Origin: a virus
Direction: 5' to 3' (one strand)
DNA length: 41,874 nucleotides
Virus record (IMG/VR): IMGVR_UViG_3300046170_000170
Coordinates: 1 to 41,874 of that record
Positions 1-5,803 of this stretch are shown one piece after another (positions within the stretch are counted from its first letter, which is position 1; every line of letters begins with the position of its first letter). The notes beneath the pieces were generated by a model. The model was not told the origin of the DNA. It was given only the letters and a program-made list of their open reading frames with translations, and made no database searches. Position numbers and translations under genes: made by a program.

Positions 1-56
1 TGCTGCTGGAAAAGGTCAAAGGTGAGATTCGATGTAGTCTGTGTCGATAAAGTCAT
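1..56 (-). CDS. Origin-spanning hypothetical early gene, 5' part
   Basis: The ATG at 56 follows a near-perfect AGGAGG ribosome binding site and encodes MTLSTQTTSNLTFDLFQQ before the window ends two bases into a codon. The last base of the window completes that codon as CAC, and the frame continues without a break into the gene at 41874-41586. The joined protein would have 114 residues. I do not recognise the family. Position next to the triple phage promoter and upstream of the RNA polymerase suggests an early takeover protein, which is inference only. Confidence 0.75.
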   Translation of the reverse strand, partial: MTLSTQTTSNLTFDLFQQ

Positions 57-68
57 GTCTGTGTCCTC

Positions 69-293
69 CTATTCACTAAGCGTCTCAGGAAACAGGTCCA
101 GTTGGACCGGAGTATCCAGAGGCAAATTGTCATTGGTATGAGACCCCAGCAGGTCGCTGAGGTTTGTCCTTGGTTCATGGCGTTTCCAACTACCTTCCCC
201 ACCCGTCAATGCCTTCAGATAGGCTTGAGCGGCTTCGTCGTTGAACGCTTGTACGCTTGCTCTGACTAGAGCTTCTCTGTTCGATGATTCCAT
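69..293 (-). CDS. Hypothetical early protein, 74 aa
   Basis: The ATG at 293 is preceded by a good ribosome binding site (gagaggag). The protein is short and soluble, with an N-terminal part that looks helical and an acidic C-terminus (LDLFPETLSE); there is no membrane segment. It is the first gene after the three tandem phage promoters at 344-444 and is followed after 12 bases by the origin-spanning gene, so the two probably share a transcript that runs on to the RNA polymerase gene. Family not recognised. Confidence 0.7.
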   Translation of the reverse strand: MESSNREALVRASVQAFNDEAAQAYLKALTGGEGSWKRHEPRTNLSDLLGSHTNDNLPLDTPVQLDLFPETLSE

Positions 294-343
294 GTGTTTC
301 TCCTCTCATTTTCTATTGTCGTGGTAGTGGGAAACCCAACGCA

Positions 344-362
344 CCATAGGTGGCCCCAGATT
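344..362 (-). promoter_or_regulatory. Phage RNA polymerase promoter, copy 1
   Basis: On the minus strand it reads AATCTGGGGCCACCTATGG. It differs at one base from copies 2, 3 and 5. The layout, about 17 bases ending in CTAT followed by GG, parallels the T7-type promoter that ends in CTATA before GGG, so initiation is predicted at the final GG. It lies nearest to the 74-aa gene. Confidence 0.75.
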
Positions 363-379
363 GCTGGGGGGTAGGTGGC

Positions 380-398
380 CCATAGGTGGTCCCAGATT
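380..398 (-). promoter_or_regulatory. Phage RNA polymerase promoter, copy 2
   Basis: On the minus strand it reads AATCTGGGACCACCTATGG, identical to copies 3 and 5. It is the middle of three tandem copies with start-to-start spacing of 36 and 46 bases. A partial extra copy of the GGTGGCCCAT part lies beside it at 371-383. Confidence 0.8.
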
Positions 399-425
399 GC
401 TCAGACGTGCCGATACAGTCGGGGT

Positions 426-444
426 CCATAGGTGGTCCCAGATT
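426..444 (-). promoter_or_regulatory. Phage RNA polymerase promoter, copy 3
   Basis: The minus strand carries the exact 19-base consensus AATCTGGGACCACCTATGG. It is the furthest upstream of the cluster and lies about 65 bases past the terminator at 511-546, so a new transcript starts where the late one ends. Confidence 0.8.
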
Positions 445-510
445 AAAACCGGCAGAAACGCTGGGGTTTTGATGGTGCTGGTCTATAGGAGTGGGTATTG
501 CGCCCAGACG

Positions 511-546
511 AAAAAAAAGGGGCCACCGAAATCAATCGGTAGCCCC
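511..546 (-). terminator. Rho-independent terminator ending the late unit
   Basis: The minus strand folds into an 11-bp stem with one T-G wobble (519-529 paired with 536-546) and a 6-base loop, followed by eight T residues (511-518). It follows the 146-aa gene that comes after the integrase, and separates the late and integration unit from the triple promoter. Confidence 0.9.
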
Positions 547-573
547 TTGTGGGTCTGTGTGTTGCGCTAGGCG

Positions 574-1014
574 CTAATCGTCTTGGGTTTCCTTGCCGTA
601 GAGAGCATCAGACTCCTCAGTGGTCAAATCAAAGCGCCCACATGGTGACTTGGTGCGATCTGTTATCCAGACGCCATCGTGGACAAAACCCATCGCCTCT
701 AGTTCAGCGACAGTGCGATTGGCCACCTCAATAGCCTCTGCCCTATCGTTGCTCTCATAGAAGGCGTATGCAGCCTCACCACCCTTACTGACAGTGATGG
801 AATAGATGTTGGAAAACCCTTCCATCTCCATGACCTCAAGGTCGTCAAAGGCGAACAACTGGACATAGGTTTCGGTATCCCCATCCACCTCACATAGGAT
901 GGAGCCTGTAGCGTCATTGTGCCACGAACTGTGGCGCCACTCACGCTTGTGTGACTTGGGTGCATTATTAGTGTCAGCGAGAAGTTGCTTGTAGAAATCT
1001 TGTGCGTCCATCAT
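574..1014 (-). CDS. Hypothetical protein beside integrase, 146 aa
   Basis: The start at 1014 (MMDAQDFYKQLL) is chosen because GGGGGGCGAG precedes it and it lies just after the integrase stop at 1025; a longer reading would overlap the integrase. ATG at 1011 is also possible. The protein is acidic, with a tryptophan/histidine-rich stretch near residue 30 (REWRHSSWHND) and a C-terminal half of mixed helix and strand. No known domain is visible. Coupling to integrase suggests a lysogeny-linked role such as directionality control, but the size and lack of a helix-turn-helix make this weak. Confidence 0.7.
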   Translation of the reverse strand: MMDAQDFYKQLLADTNNAPKSHKREWRHSSWHNDATGSILCEVDGDTETYVQLFAFDDLEVMEMEGFSNIYSITVSKGGEAAYAFYESNDRAEAIEVANRTVAELEAMGFVHDGVWITDRTKSPCGRFDLTTEESDALYGKETQDD

Positions 1015-1024
1015 CTCGCCCCCC

Positions 1025-1999
1025 TTACACGTACTGTGCCATGTCGGACTGAAATCCGGCAAGGGCATCATCTTTGGTCTTCACGTACTTGGCGGTAGTC
1101 GCCTCGCTTATATGCCCAAGCTGCTTCATGATTAAGACAGTGGGCATCTTGACGTCATTAGCCAGCACAGAAGCCGCTGTGTGGCGTGTAACGTGGAAGA
1201 CGAAGTTGGGGTCATTACGTGCAAACTCGCGCTTGGCGAGACCCCAGCGGCGATAGAAGTTACGGTGTGTGTACTTCTCTGGGATGCTGATCATCAAGCG
1301 GATGACGGCGTCCTTGCACATGGCCAGCGGCACCGTGCGTTCCTTCTTGTTCTTGGAATGTGTGCTGGGGATGATGACCCAGTTCACTTCCTCGTCAACT
1401 ATAAGCTGACCACTGCACATCTTGACGATTTCTGTCTTCCTCATGCCGGTCATCGTTGCCACTGTCACCATGTCGGCCATCCATTGGTCGCCATTGTCGG
1501 TGAAGAATTGCTTGAGGTTGTCTAGTTCCTCTTTCGTGTAGACACGGGGTCGGCCCTGCGGCTCTTCGCCAAAGGCCAATCGTGGTGCTGACTTGATGAT
1601 ATGTTTGGCCTGAGCTGTCCTCAGAACCTTTGAGATGGTTGAGACATATCGGTTACATGTGCTGACCGAACTACCCTCTTCCGTAAGCTGAATCACGAAA
1701 TCATCGACGTCCATAGGAAGTATCGCGCTGATACTTAATGACGCCATGCCTTCGAACTCAAGAAACCGCTTGAGCTGGTTCATGCTACGGCCACGGTGTG
1801 TCTCGCTGGGCCACATCTCAGCAGCGTAGCGTTCAGCAAATGCCAAGAGTCCACCCTCGTCCCACTGTTCCGGTGTGCGTCTTAACTTAGGCGCAGCAAC
1901 GGGTGCAGGCGCTGCCACAGGTGTCGGTGTGACCGGCTCTGGTGCAGACTGGGTGGTAATCGGTGTGAAGTCGAAAAGATCGTTTTGTTCATAAGTCAT
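1025..1999 (-). CDS. int: Tyrosine recombinase integrase
   Basis: This 324-aa site-specific recombinase should insert the phage genome into the host chromosome at a tRNA gene. Residues 1-45 are a Pro/Ala-rich leader, about 50-140 the core-binding SAM-like domain, and about 150-320 the catalytic domain. The catalytic set is visible: R187 in MTGMRKTE, a lysine near 216-219, H269-V-T-R272, H296 in QLGHISEA, and the nucleophile Y305 in AKYVKT. The start has the ribosome site GGAG in front. An attP-like tRNA fragment lies directly upstream at 2081-2125. It is the main evidence that the phage is temperate. Confidence 0.95.
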   Translation of the reverse strand: MTYEQNDLFDFTPITTQSAPEPVTPTPVAAPAPVAAPKLRRTPEQWDEGGLLAFAERYAAEMWPSETHRGRSMNQLKRFLEFEGMASLSISAILPMDVDDFVIQLTEEGSSVSTCNRYVSTISKVLRTAQAKHIIKSAPRLAFGEEPQGRPRVYTKEELDNLKQFFTDNGDQWMADMVTVATMTGMRKTEIVKMCSGQLIVDEEVNWVIIPSTHSKNKKERTVPLAMCKDAVIRLMISIPEKYTHRNFYRRWGLAKREFARNDPNFVFHVTRHTAASVLANDVKMPTVLIMKQLGHISEATTAKYVKTKDDALAGFQSDMAQYV

Positions 2000-2042
2000 G
2001 TTGAGTCTCCAACTCTAGGTTAAAGACTGCACTTCATTTACA

Positions 2043-2051
2043 TCACATGAC
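2043..2051 (+). repeat. Arm-like repeat TCACATGAC, copy a
   Basis: The 9-mer TCACATGAC lies between the integrase start and the tRNA-like core. It is the only copy on that side of the core. Confidence 0.5.
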
Positions 2052-2080
2052 TATTCTCATTTGGTGAGCTAAAAAGCTCC

Positions 2081-2125
2081 GCAGTGATTAAAAGTCACTT
2101 GCTCTACCAACTGAGCTACGCGCCC
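2081..2125 (-). other. attP: attP core: 5' half of a tRNA-Lys(TTT)
   Basis: The minus strand begins GGGCGCGTAGCTCAGTTGG, which is the acceptor strand and D-arm of a tRNA. It continues through a complete anticodon arm (stem AGTGA/TCACT, loop CTTTTAA, anticodon TTT), then diverges after GCGG. No T-arm and no 3' acceptor strand follow, so this is not a functional tRNA. Phages with tyrosine integrases often carry the tRNA part shared with the host attB, which explains the fragment. Carrying the 5' part rather than the 3' part is unusual. Confidence 0.75.
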
Positions 2126-2165
2126 CTCGAACCGTTGTATTCTGGTCGATTTGCACCCGATTAAG

Positions 2166-2174
2166 GTCATGTGA
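2166..2174 (-). repeat. Arm-like repeat, copy b
   Basis: The plus strand reads GTCATGTGA, the exact reverse complement of copy a. It lies 41 bases beyond the tRNA-like core. Confidence 0.5.
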
Positions 2175-2190
2175 TTGCTTTGGTGTGCAG

Positions 2191-2199
2191 TCACATGCC
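2191..2199 (+). repeat. Arm-like repeat, copy c
   Basis: TCACATGCC differs at one base from copy a and forms an inverted pair with copy b across 16 bases. Confidence 0.45.
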
Positions 2200-2321
2200 C
2201 CTAATTAGCTCGAAAGGGATTCGGTGTCCACCCCTTTTTTGACGTGTCGATGACTTTATTTTCTTGAGTGTTTCTGCGGGTTTGCGGGTGGTTTCGTGTC
2301 GTCACTTATGACCACTGGAAA

Positions 2322-2350
2322 GGGCAAGTGATGATCTCTCACTTTTGCCC
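2322..2350. terminator. Hairpin between lysozyme and integrase
   Basis: GGGCAAGTGA pairs with TCACTTTTGCCC (two unpaired bases). Four T residues follow on the plus strand and three on the minus strand. It may act as a weak bidirectional terminator after lysozyme, limiting late read-through into integrase. Confidence 0.5.
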
Positions 2351-2367
2351 TTTTGGGCCACTTTTAG

Positions 2368-2376
2368 GGCATGTGA
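2368..2376 (-). repeat. Arm-like repeat, copy d
   Basis: GGCATGTGA is the reverse complement of copy c and lies just after the lysozyme stop, the outermost of the four repeats. Confidence 0.45.
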
Positions 2377-2383
2377 TTTCATT

Positions 2384-2893
2384 TCAGCCCATCTTGAGTG
2401 CCTGTTCCATGGTCTCCTGATTACGCCTCAGCCACCCCTTCCCGAAGGTGTCGAAGGTACTTAAAGACCGATAGAAAGCCTCCCTTTCGTTAGCCATCGA
2501 CTCTATGATATCGACCCTGTTCGATGCCTTGACGGCCTCAAGGGTCTTTGGGCCGATAGCCCCATCTTCAAACGCTCCTACAGCTCGCTGGAGAGCCTTT
2601 GCGGCTCTGGATGGTCCTGAGTTCACCGCCCAGTCGAAGACCGCCCAATCGACTCCGTGTGGCAGCTCATGGCATTTGCATTTGTTCCAATATCGATCCT
2701 TGTAGATTGAAGAGACGTGAGAGCGGTCCAACCGCCTCATCTCCCATTCATCGATGTTTGTGCCGTAATAGTCGTCGTAGGTTTTCTTGGTGATCCCAAG
2801 GTTCGTCATCCCACCAGGGTCGTCTGGGTGATTGACGAAACCACCCTCGTGGACGAGGAGCATCTCAAGGCATTTGTCGAAGTTATTGTTCAT
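2384..2893 (-). CDS. Endolysin, GH108-type N-acetylmuramidase
   Basis: This 169-aa enzyme should cut host peptidoglycan at lysis. The family signature near the N-terminus is clear: HEGGFVNHPDDPGGMTNLGI, with E16 the predicted catalytic acid. A C-terminal peptidoglycan-binding-like half contains AIGPKTLEAV and the family-typical helix with NEREAFYRSL. There is no signal peptide, so release depends on a holin, probably among the membrane genes upstream. Start at 2893 (MNNNFDKC) is chosen because it aligns with GH108 N-termini; a longer start at 2929 is possible. It overlaps the 34-aa membrane gene by 11 bases. Confidence 0.92.
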   Translation of the reverse strand: MNNNFDKCLEMLLVHEGGFVNHPDDPGGMTNLGITKKTYDDYYGTNIDEWEMRRLDRSHVSSIYKDRYWNKCKCHELPHGVDWAVFDWAVNSGPSRAAKALQRAVGAFEDGAIGPKTLEAVKASNRVDIIESMANEREAFYRSLSTFDTFGKGWLRRNQETMEQALKMG

Positions 2894-2987
2894 GTCGTTT
2901 TCTCTTACTGTCAGCCCACCAACGACCAAGGTTCACCGCTGTGTTCAGCGTAACCATCGTGATGAGCCAGAATTGCCACCATTCCAT
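2883..2987 (-). CDS. Tiny membrane protein of the lysis cassette, 34 aa
   Basis: The ATG at 2987 starts MEWWQFWLITMVTLNTAVNL, a hydrophobic segment followed by a basic tail (GRWWADSKRKRHEQ). That gives a single membrane helix with a positive C-terminus. Its 3' end overlaps the lysozyme start by 11 bases and its 5' end lies 6 bases after the next membrane gene, as expected in a tightly packed cassette. Upstream Shine-Dalgarno is weak. It may be a holin or antiholin subunit; family not established. Confidence 0.55.
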   Translation of the reverse strand: MEWWQFWLITMVTLNTAVNLGRWWADSKRKRHEQ

Positions 2988-2992
2988 ACGTT

Positions 2993-3196
2993 CTATTTTT
3001 CGTGATTGAGCCAGACGGCGAAGGTTGCGCTGAAGCAACCAAAGACAACCGAACAGAAACCGGATTGAGTCATGGTCGGGTCAGGCAGCGTCATCATCCA
3101 TGTTGTCGTTTGATAGGTCATGACCATCACTGAGAACATCATCAGGCGGGGGAGCAGCTTCCACTTGAGAACCCTCTCCATTGTGACCTCAGCCAT
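2993..3196 (-). CDS. Small membrane protein, holin-like, 67 aa
   Basis: The start at 3196 overlaps the upstream stop (TGATG) and follows GGGGAGGAAG. Two hydrophobic segments flank the motif WMMTLPDPTMTQSGF; the protein ends in a short basic/acidic tail (WLNHEK). The W-M-x-LPDP-T pattern resembles a small membrane protein found repeatedly next to lysis genes in marine podoviruses. The likely role is holin or accessory holin; this is inferred from context and topology. Confidence 0.75.
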   Translation of the reverse strand: MAEVTMERVLKWKLLPRLMMFSVMVMTYQTTTWMMTLPDPTMTQSGFCSVVFGCFSATFAVWLNHEK

Positions 3197-3579
3197 CACT
3201 TCCTCCCCTTGAACTTATCGACGCCTTTGAGACCCAGTGCCGCCAGACAGGTCACATAGACCAGCCCCTGATACCATTCAGGGAGTTCGTTCAGGCGATC
3301 AAAGCCAGCCTTGACCACGTCCTCCATGCCAGGAATGAACACAAGACAGACCGGAACCAGCACCACGATTGTGACTATCTCGTCACGGATGCTGTTCTGT
3401 GTGGACTGAGCCATGATCAGTTCCCACTTGCTGTCGTGTGTAGCTGCCGTTTTCATGACTTCGGCTTCAGCTTCAGCCTTAGCGACCTTGGAGCGGGAGA
3501 CCGCTGCTTTTTCATCGGCTTTGCCTTTGAGCCAGCCAGATGCCAGCTCAGTCACGGCTGGAATGAGTAAGTTGATCAA
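3196..3579 (-). CDS. Holin-like membrane protein, 127 aa
   Basis: An amphipathic charged helix (about residues 17-50, rich in Lys/Glu/Ala) precedes WELIMAQSTQNSIRDE, then two membrane segments (about 70-90 and 103-120) and a basic tail KFKGRK. This architecture matches the phage holin family with a W-E-x-x-M-A-x-S motif, a central Pro-Gly (FIPGM) and a P-x-WY before the last helix. It should form the membrane lesion that releases the endolysin. It lies 1 base from the upstream gene and overlaps the next start. Confidence 0.75.
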   Translation of the reverse strand: MINLLIPAVTELASGWLKGKADEKAAVSRSKVAKAEAEAEVMKTAATHDSKWELIMAQSTQNSIRDEIVTIVVLVPVCLVFIPGMEDVVKAGFDRLNELPEWYQGLVYVTCLAALGLKGVDKFKGRK

Positions 3580-3580
3580 A

Positions 3581-4051
3581 TCAGCCTCCTGCGGCTTTCT
3601 TGAGTATGAGTGAGAGTAGGAAGACGGACCCAGCCGCTGCTATCAGACCGGCGGTCCATGCGAGAGCCATCAGGATGTTTTCCTTGAGTTGGTCCCTCGC
3701 CTTCTGGCGTTCCTTAGCAGCCTCTGATCTGTCCTTGCGGGCCTTAGCGCAAAACTTCACGTAGTCGTGCCAGAGACCGGCCCTGCCGCAATAGATCATC
3801 GCTTCCTTGAGTGCCTGCTCGTTCTGCTTGATCTGCTCAAGGGCCATGAACTCTTCGAGGTCATCTCCGTCTTTCGCAGACACCTTGTGCCAGAAGCTGT
3901 TCTTTTTCTTCTGAGCCTTGTTCTGTAATGCGTCCTTGGCAGACACAAACTCTGAGATTGCTTTGCCAGCCTTTAGGATGTCGCCAGAGTGAGTCAGCGT
4001 GGACTTTATGATTCCAAACGCAGCATTTGCCGCGGCAAGTTCAGCAAGCAT
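3581..4051 (-). CDS. Conserved phage protein with C-terminal membrane helix, 156 aa
   Basis: The protein is highly charged and mostly helical. It has a central motif (FMALEQIKQNEQALKEAM, then YCGRAGLWHDYVKF) and a Lys/Arg/Glu-rich coiled coil at about 110-128, and ends in one strong membrane helix (about 128-150) with a KK tail. Tail-anchored coiled-coil proteins with this GLW-D-(W/Y) motif occur in lysis or virion clusters of marine phages. Function is not established; a spannin-like or virion-anchor role is possible. Confidence 0.7.
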   Translation of the reverse strand: MLAELAAANAAFGIIKSTLTHSGDILKAGKAISEFVSAKDALQNKAQKKKNSFWHKVSAKDGDDLEEFMALEQIKQNEQALKEAMIYCGRAGLWHDYVKFCAKARKDRSEAAKERQKARDQLKENILMALAWTAGLIAAAGSVFLLSLILKKAAGG

Positions 4052-4060
4052 GGCGGCTCC

Positions 4061-4285
4061 TCATTTGTAGTAAATCGTGACAGCGTCAGGATTGACGCGC
4101 GTGGGACGGCACTGAGCATGAAGTTGATCAGTGGGATCTGAATGTTGGTGATAGTGGTTGTGGTGGGAATGTTGGGAATTGATGCGGCTTGAGTACCAGA
4201 GGCAGACATCGATGGACTCAAAGTATTCTGTCGATATCGTCTGTTGCCCCATCATCGTGACGAGAGCAAAGACGAACTGGGTCAT
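4061..4285 (-). CDS. Hypothetical protein with hydrophobic N-terminus, 74 aa
   Basis: The start overlaps the upstream stop (ATGA at 4285). The N-terminus MTQFVFALVTMMGQQ looks like a short signal or membrane segment, followed by YFESIDVCLWYSSRIN. That motif, (Y/F)F-x-x-(I/L)-x-x-C-L-x-(Y/F), is seen in small proteins of marine phages. The rest is His/Asn/Gln-rich (HSHHNHYHQHSD) and polar. A signal peptide and one cysteine would fit an outer-membrane-facing lysis protein, but this is speculative. Confidence 0.6.
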   Translation of the reverse strand: MTQFVFALVTMMGQQTISTEYFESIDVCLWYSSRINSQHSHHNHYHQHSDPTDQLHAQCRPTRVNPDAVTIYYK

Positions 4286-4452
4286 TTCATGAAGAGACCC
4301 ACAGAAGCTGCCACTATTGTGAGGGTTGACGCCATGAGCATGGCCTCAAGGCGCCAGAGGCGCTTGTCCAGACCGTCCAGTTTCTCTTGGACTGTCTGGT
4401 AACGAATGGCGCACTCCCGTTCGTGCGCCTCAAGTTTTGATTCCGTGTCCAT
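4282..4452 (-). CDS. Small coiled-coil membrane protein, XhlA/holin-like, 56 aa
   Basis: The ATG at 4452 (MDTESKLEAHERECAIRYQ) lies 3 bases after the oxygenase stop. A heptad-rich helix with KLDGLDKRLWRLEAML leads into a C-terminal membrane helix (STLTIVAASVGLFMK). Soluble coiled coil followed by a terminal membrane segment is the organisation of XhlA-type haemolysin/holin accessory proteins. It overlaps the next gene by 4 bases and belongs to the lysis cluster. Confidence 0.7.
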   Translation of the reverse strand: MDTESKLEAHERECAIRYQTVQEKLDGLDKRLWRLEAMLMASTLTIVAASVGLFMK

Positions 4453-4454
4453 TG

Positions 4455-4997
4455 TTATCTCCACCTTGGCCCAAAGAACCAAGCGACCAATGATTTGCGT
4501 GTGCCGGATGTAATCGGCAGCACCCTGTGTCTAAGGTAGCTAGGGAAGACCAGGACAGTGCCTTTCGACTTGAAGTCAGCGTTGGTGCTGACCTCGTCGA
4601 ACTCAAAGTCTCCACCCTCGTATTCTGAGGGGTCACTGAGTTGGACCGTGATCGACAGTTTCCTGTCTGAGTTGGTCGAGCCGTTCCAGTTGATGTCATG
4701 ATGCCAGTCGTAGTGACCACCCTCTGTTGCGTGATATTCGGTGAACTGAATTTCGGCTTGGTTCTCGACATCCACGCCAAAAGCATTGGTGTTGGCTTGC
4801 TTGATGTACTCAAACAGGAGGTCCCTCACCCACTGATCAGGTAACCATCGGACAACGCTGCTGCGGATATCGGTCTTGGCTTCGCTTGACGAGAAGATCG
4901 TTGCGTCCTGTGGCTCGTATTGCTCTCCAGTCGATATGATATTCTCAACCTGTTCATCCGACAGACCGCCGGACCAGAGTTGATAAAGATCACGCAT
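4455..4997 (-). CDS. 2-oxoglutarate/Fe(II)-dependent oxygenase, prolyl-4-hydroxylase-like
   Basis: The 180-aa protein has the double-stranded beta-helix oxygenase signature. An iron-binding HxD (H99 and D101 within GGHYDWHHD) is followed by a distal His in FPSYLRHRVLP and a 2-oxoglutarate-binding Arg in SGTRKSLVAWFFGP. Enzymes of this type hydroxylate proteins or nucleobases using oxygen and 2-oxoglutarate. The ATG at 4997 has GGAGAC in front; GTG at 5012 is an alternative. Beside the tail fibre genes, hydroxylation of the proline-rich collagen-like fibres is an attractive but unproven role. Confidence 0.9.
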   Translation of the reverse strand: MRDLYQLWSGGLSDEQVENIISTGEQYEPQDATIFSSSEAKTDIRSSVVRWLPDQWVRDLLFEYIKQANTNAFGVDVENQAEIQFTEYHATEGGHYDWHHDINWNGSTNSDRKLSITVQLSDPSEYEGGDFEFDEVSTNADFKSKGTVLVFPSYLRHRVLPITSGTRKSLVAWFFGPRWR

Positions 4998-5352
4998 ATG
5001 GACTGTCTCCACAGCAACTTGGCCAAGCTGCCTTCAGTTCATCAATTGTGGTTGCATCAGCGATGGCCTGTTCAGCCGGGGCGTCACGCAGTGCCTGTTT
5101 AGACGCCACGATGCTTGTGGTGTCTGCGGATGTTTCTAAAGCCTTCATGTAGTCGGTGTCGAGTGCCTCAAGCAGCGGTGTCCTTGCCCGTCTGATTTCG
5201 TCCTGCATGATCGTCTTGCTGATAGCAAGGTCCTCGCTGATTACGTCACCTGAGAGGCTCCAAGCATCTCGGAAGTGCCTGTCAGACGGTAGTGTGACAG
5301 AAGACGCATCTGCGCTGTTTCCATCTTTGTCGATGACATAGGTCGTGGTCAT
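4990..5352 (-). CDS. Tail fibre assembly/chaperone-like protein, 120 aa
   Basis: The protein starts MTTTYVIDKDGN and carries LPSDRHFRDAWSLSGDVI, then helices with IRRARTPLLEALD and a C-terminal TTIDELKAAWPS. The order 'LP-x-DR-x-F-R-x-AW', 'I-R-x-x-R-x-P-L-L', 'L-K-x-x-WP' is found in a group of proteins located after tail fibre genes in marine phages and cyanophages. A role in fibre assembly is inferred from that location. It overlaps the oxygenase by 8 bases. Confidence 0.7.
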   Translation of the reverse strand: MTTTYVIDKDGNSADASSVTLPSDRHFRDAWSLSGDVISEDLAISKTIMQDEIRRARTPLLEALDTDYMKALETSADTTSIVASKQALRDAPAEQAIADATTIDELKAAWPSCCGDSPYA

Positions 5353-5371
5353 TGTGTTTTCTCCGGTCTCT

Positions 5372-5803
5372 TTATGCGGCTATGCGCCAAGCATTGCGCC
5401 ACTCTCTTGTGGGTGGCAGCTGTGATTTGCGACAGATCACCATCTTTGGCTGATTGCCGTCGTTCCATGTTTCCCAAATATGTCTTGGGATATCGACTTG
5501 AACGAGCCACTCGATGGCTTGCTCTTCGGTCAAAGGACCCATCGGCTCCGTTTCGTGTAACAAATGGCCGTTGAAGTCATGGTGGCTGGTAAAGTCTGGC
5601 CGCTGCTCATCTTCCTTGAGTTGCAGCTTTACCCATGCTGGAGGCATGATACCGCCGTGCATCAGAGCCGCCATGCAGTTCGGGTCTGGGTGCAAGACAG
5701 CAGCACAGTCCATGTCCACGTCTTCGTAGACGACCACATATTCAGTGCGGTGTGGCTTGAGGTTGCTTTTGGCCCAGTCGATACGGTCTATTAGCTTGGT
5801 CAT
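5372..5803 (-). CDS. Hypothetical fibre-cluster protein, 143 aa
   Basis: The protein is soluble, rich in aromatic and charged residues, and ends in REWRNAWRIAA. The N-terminal part contains EYVVVYEDVDMDCAAVLHPD and a central MHGGIMPPAWVKL. The C-terminal REWRNAW motif echoes the RHFRDAW motif of the next gene product, so the two may be related or bind the same partner. The start overlaps the upstream stop (TAATG). Probably an assembly or accessory factor of the fibre cluster; not recognised. Confidence 0.65.
   Translation of the reverse strand: MTKLIDRIDWAKSNLKPHRTEYVVVYEDVDMDCAAVLHPDPNCMAALMHGGIMPPAWVKLQLKEDEQRPDFTSHHDFNGHLLHETEPMGPLTEEQAIEWLVQVDIPRHIWETWNDGNQPKMVICRKSQLPPTREWRNAWRIAA

Larger units (their letters stand above)
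2000..2383. other. Intergenic integration region (attP and arm-like repeats)
   Basis: This 384-base gap between lysozyme and integrase holds no gene. It contains the tRNA-Lys-like core, four copies of a TCACATG-based 9-mer arranged around it, and a hairpin at 2322-2350. The layout fits a compact phage attachment site with integrase or accessory-factor arm sites, upstream of the integrase gene itself. Confidence 0.7.

Noticed and set aside
2081-2125. A functional phage tRNA-Lys gene
   Set aside because: No T-arm and no 3' acceptor strand follow the anticodon arm, so it cannot fold as a tRNA. It is better explained as an attachment core.
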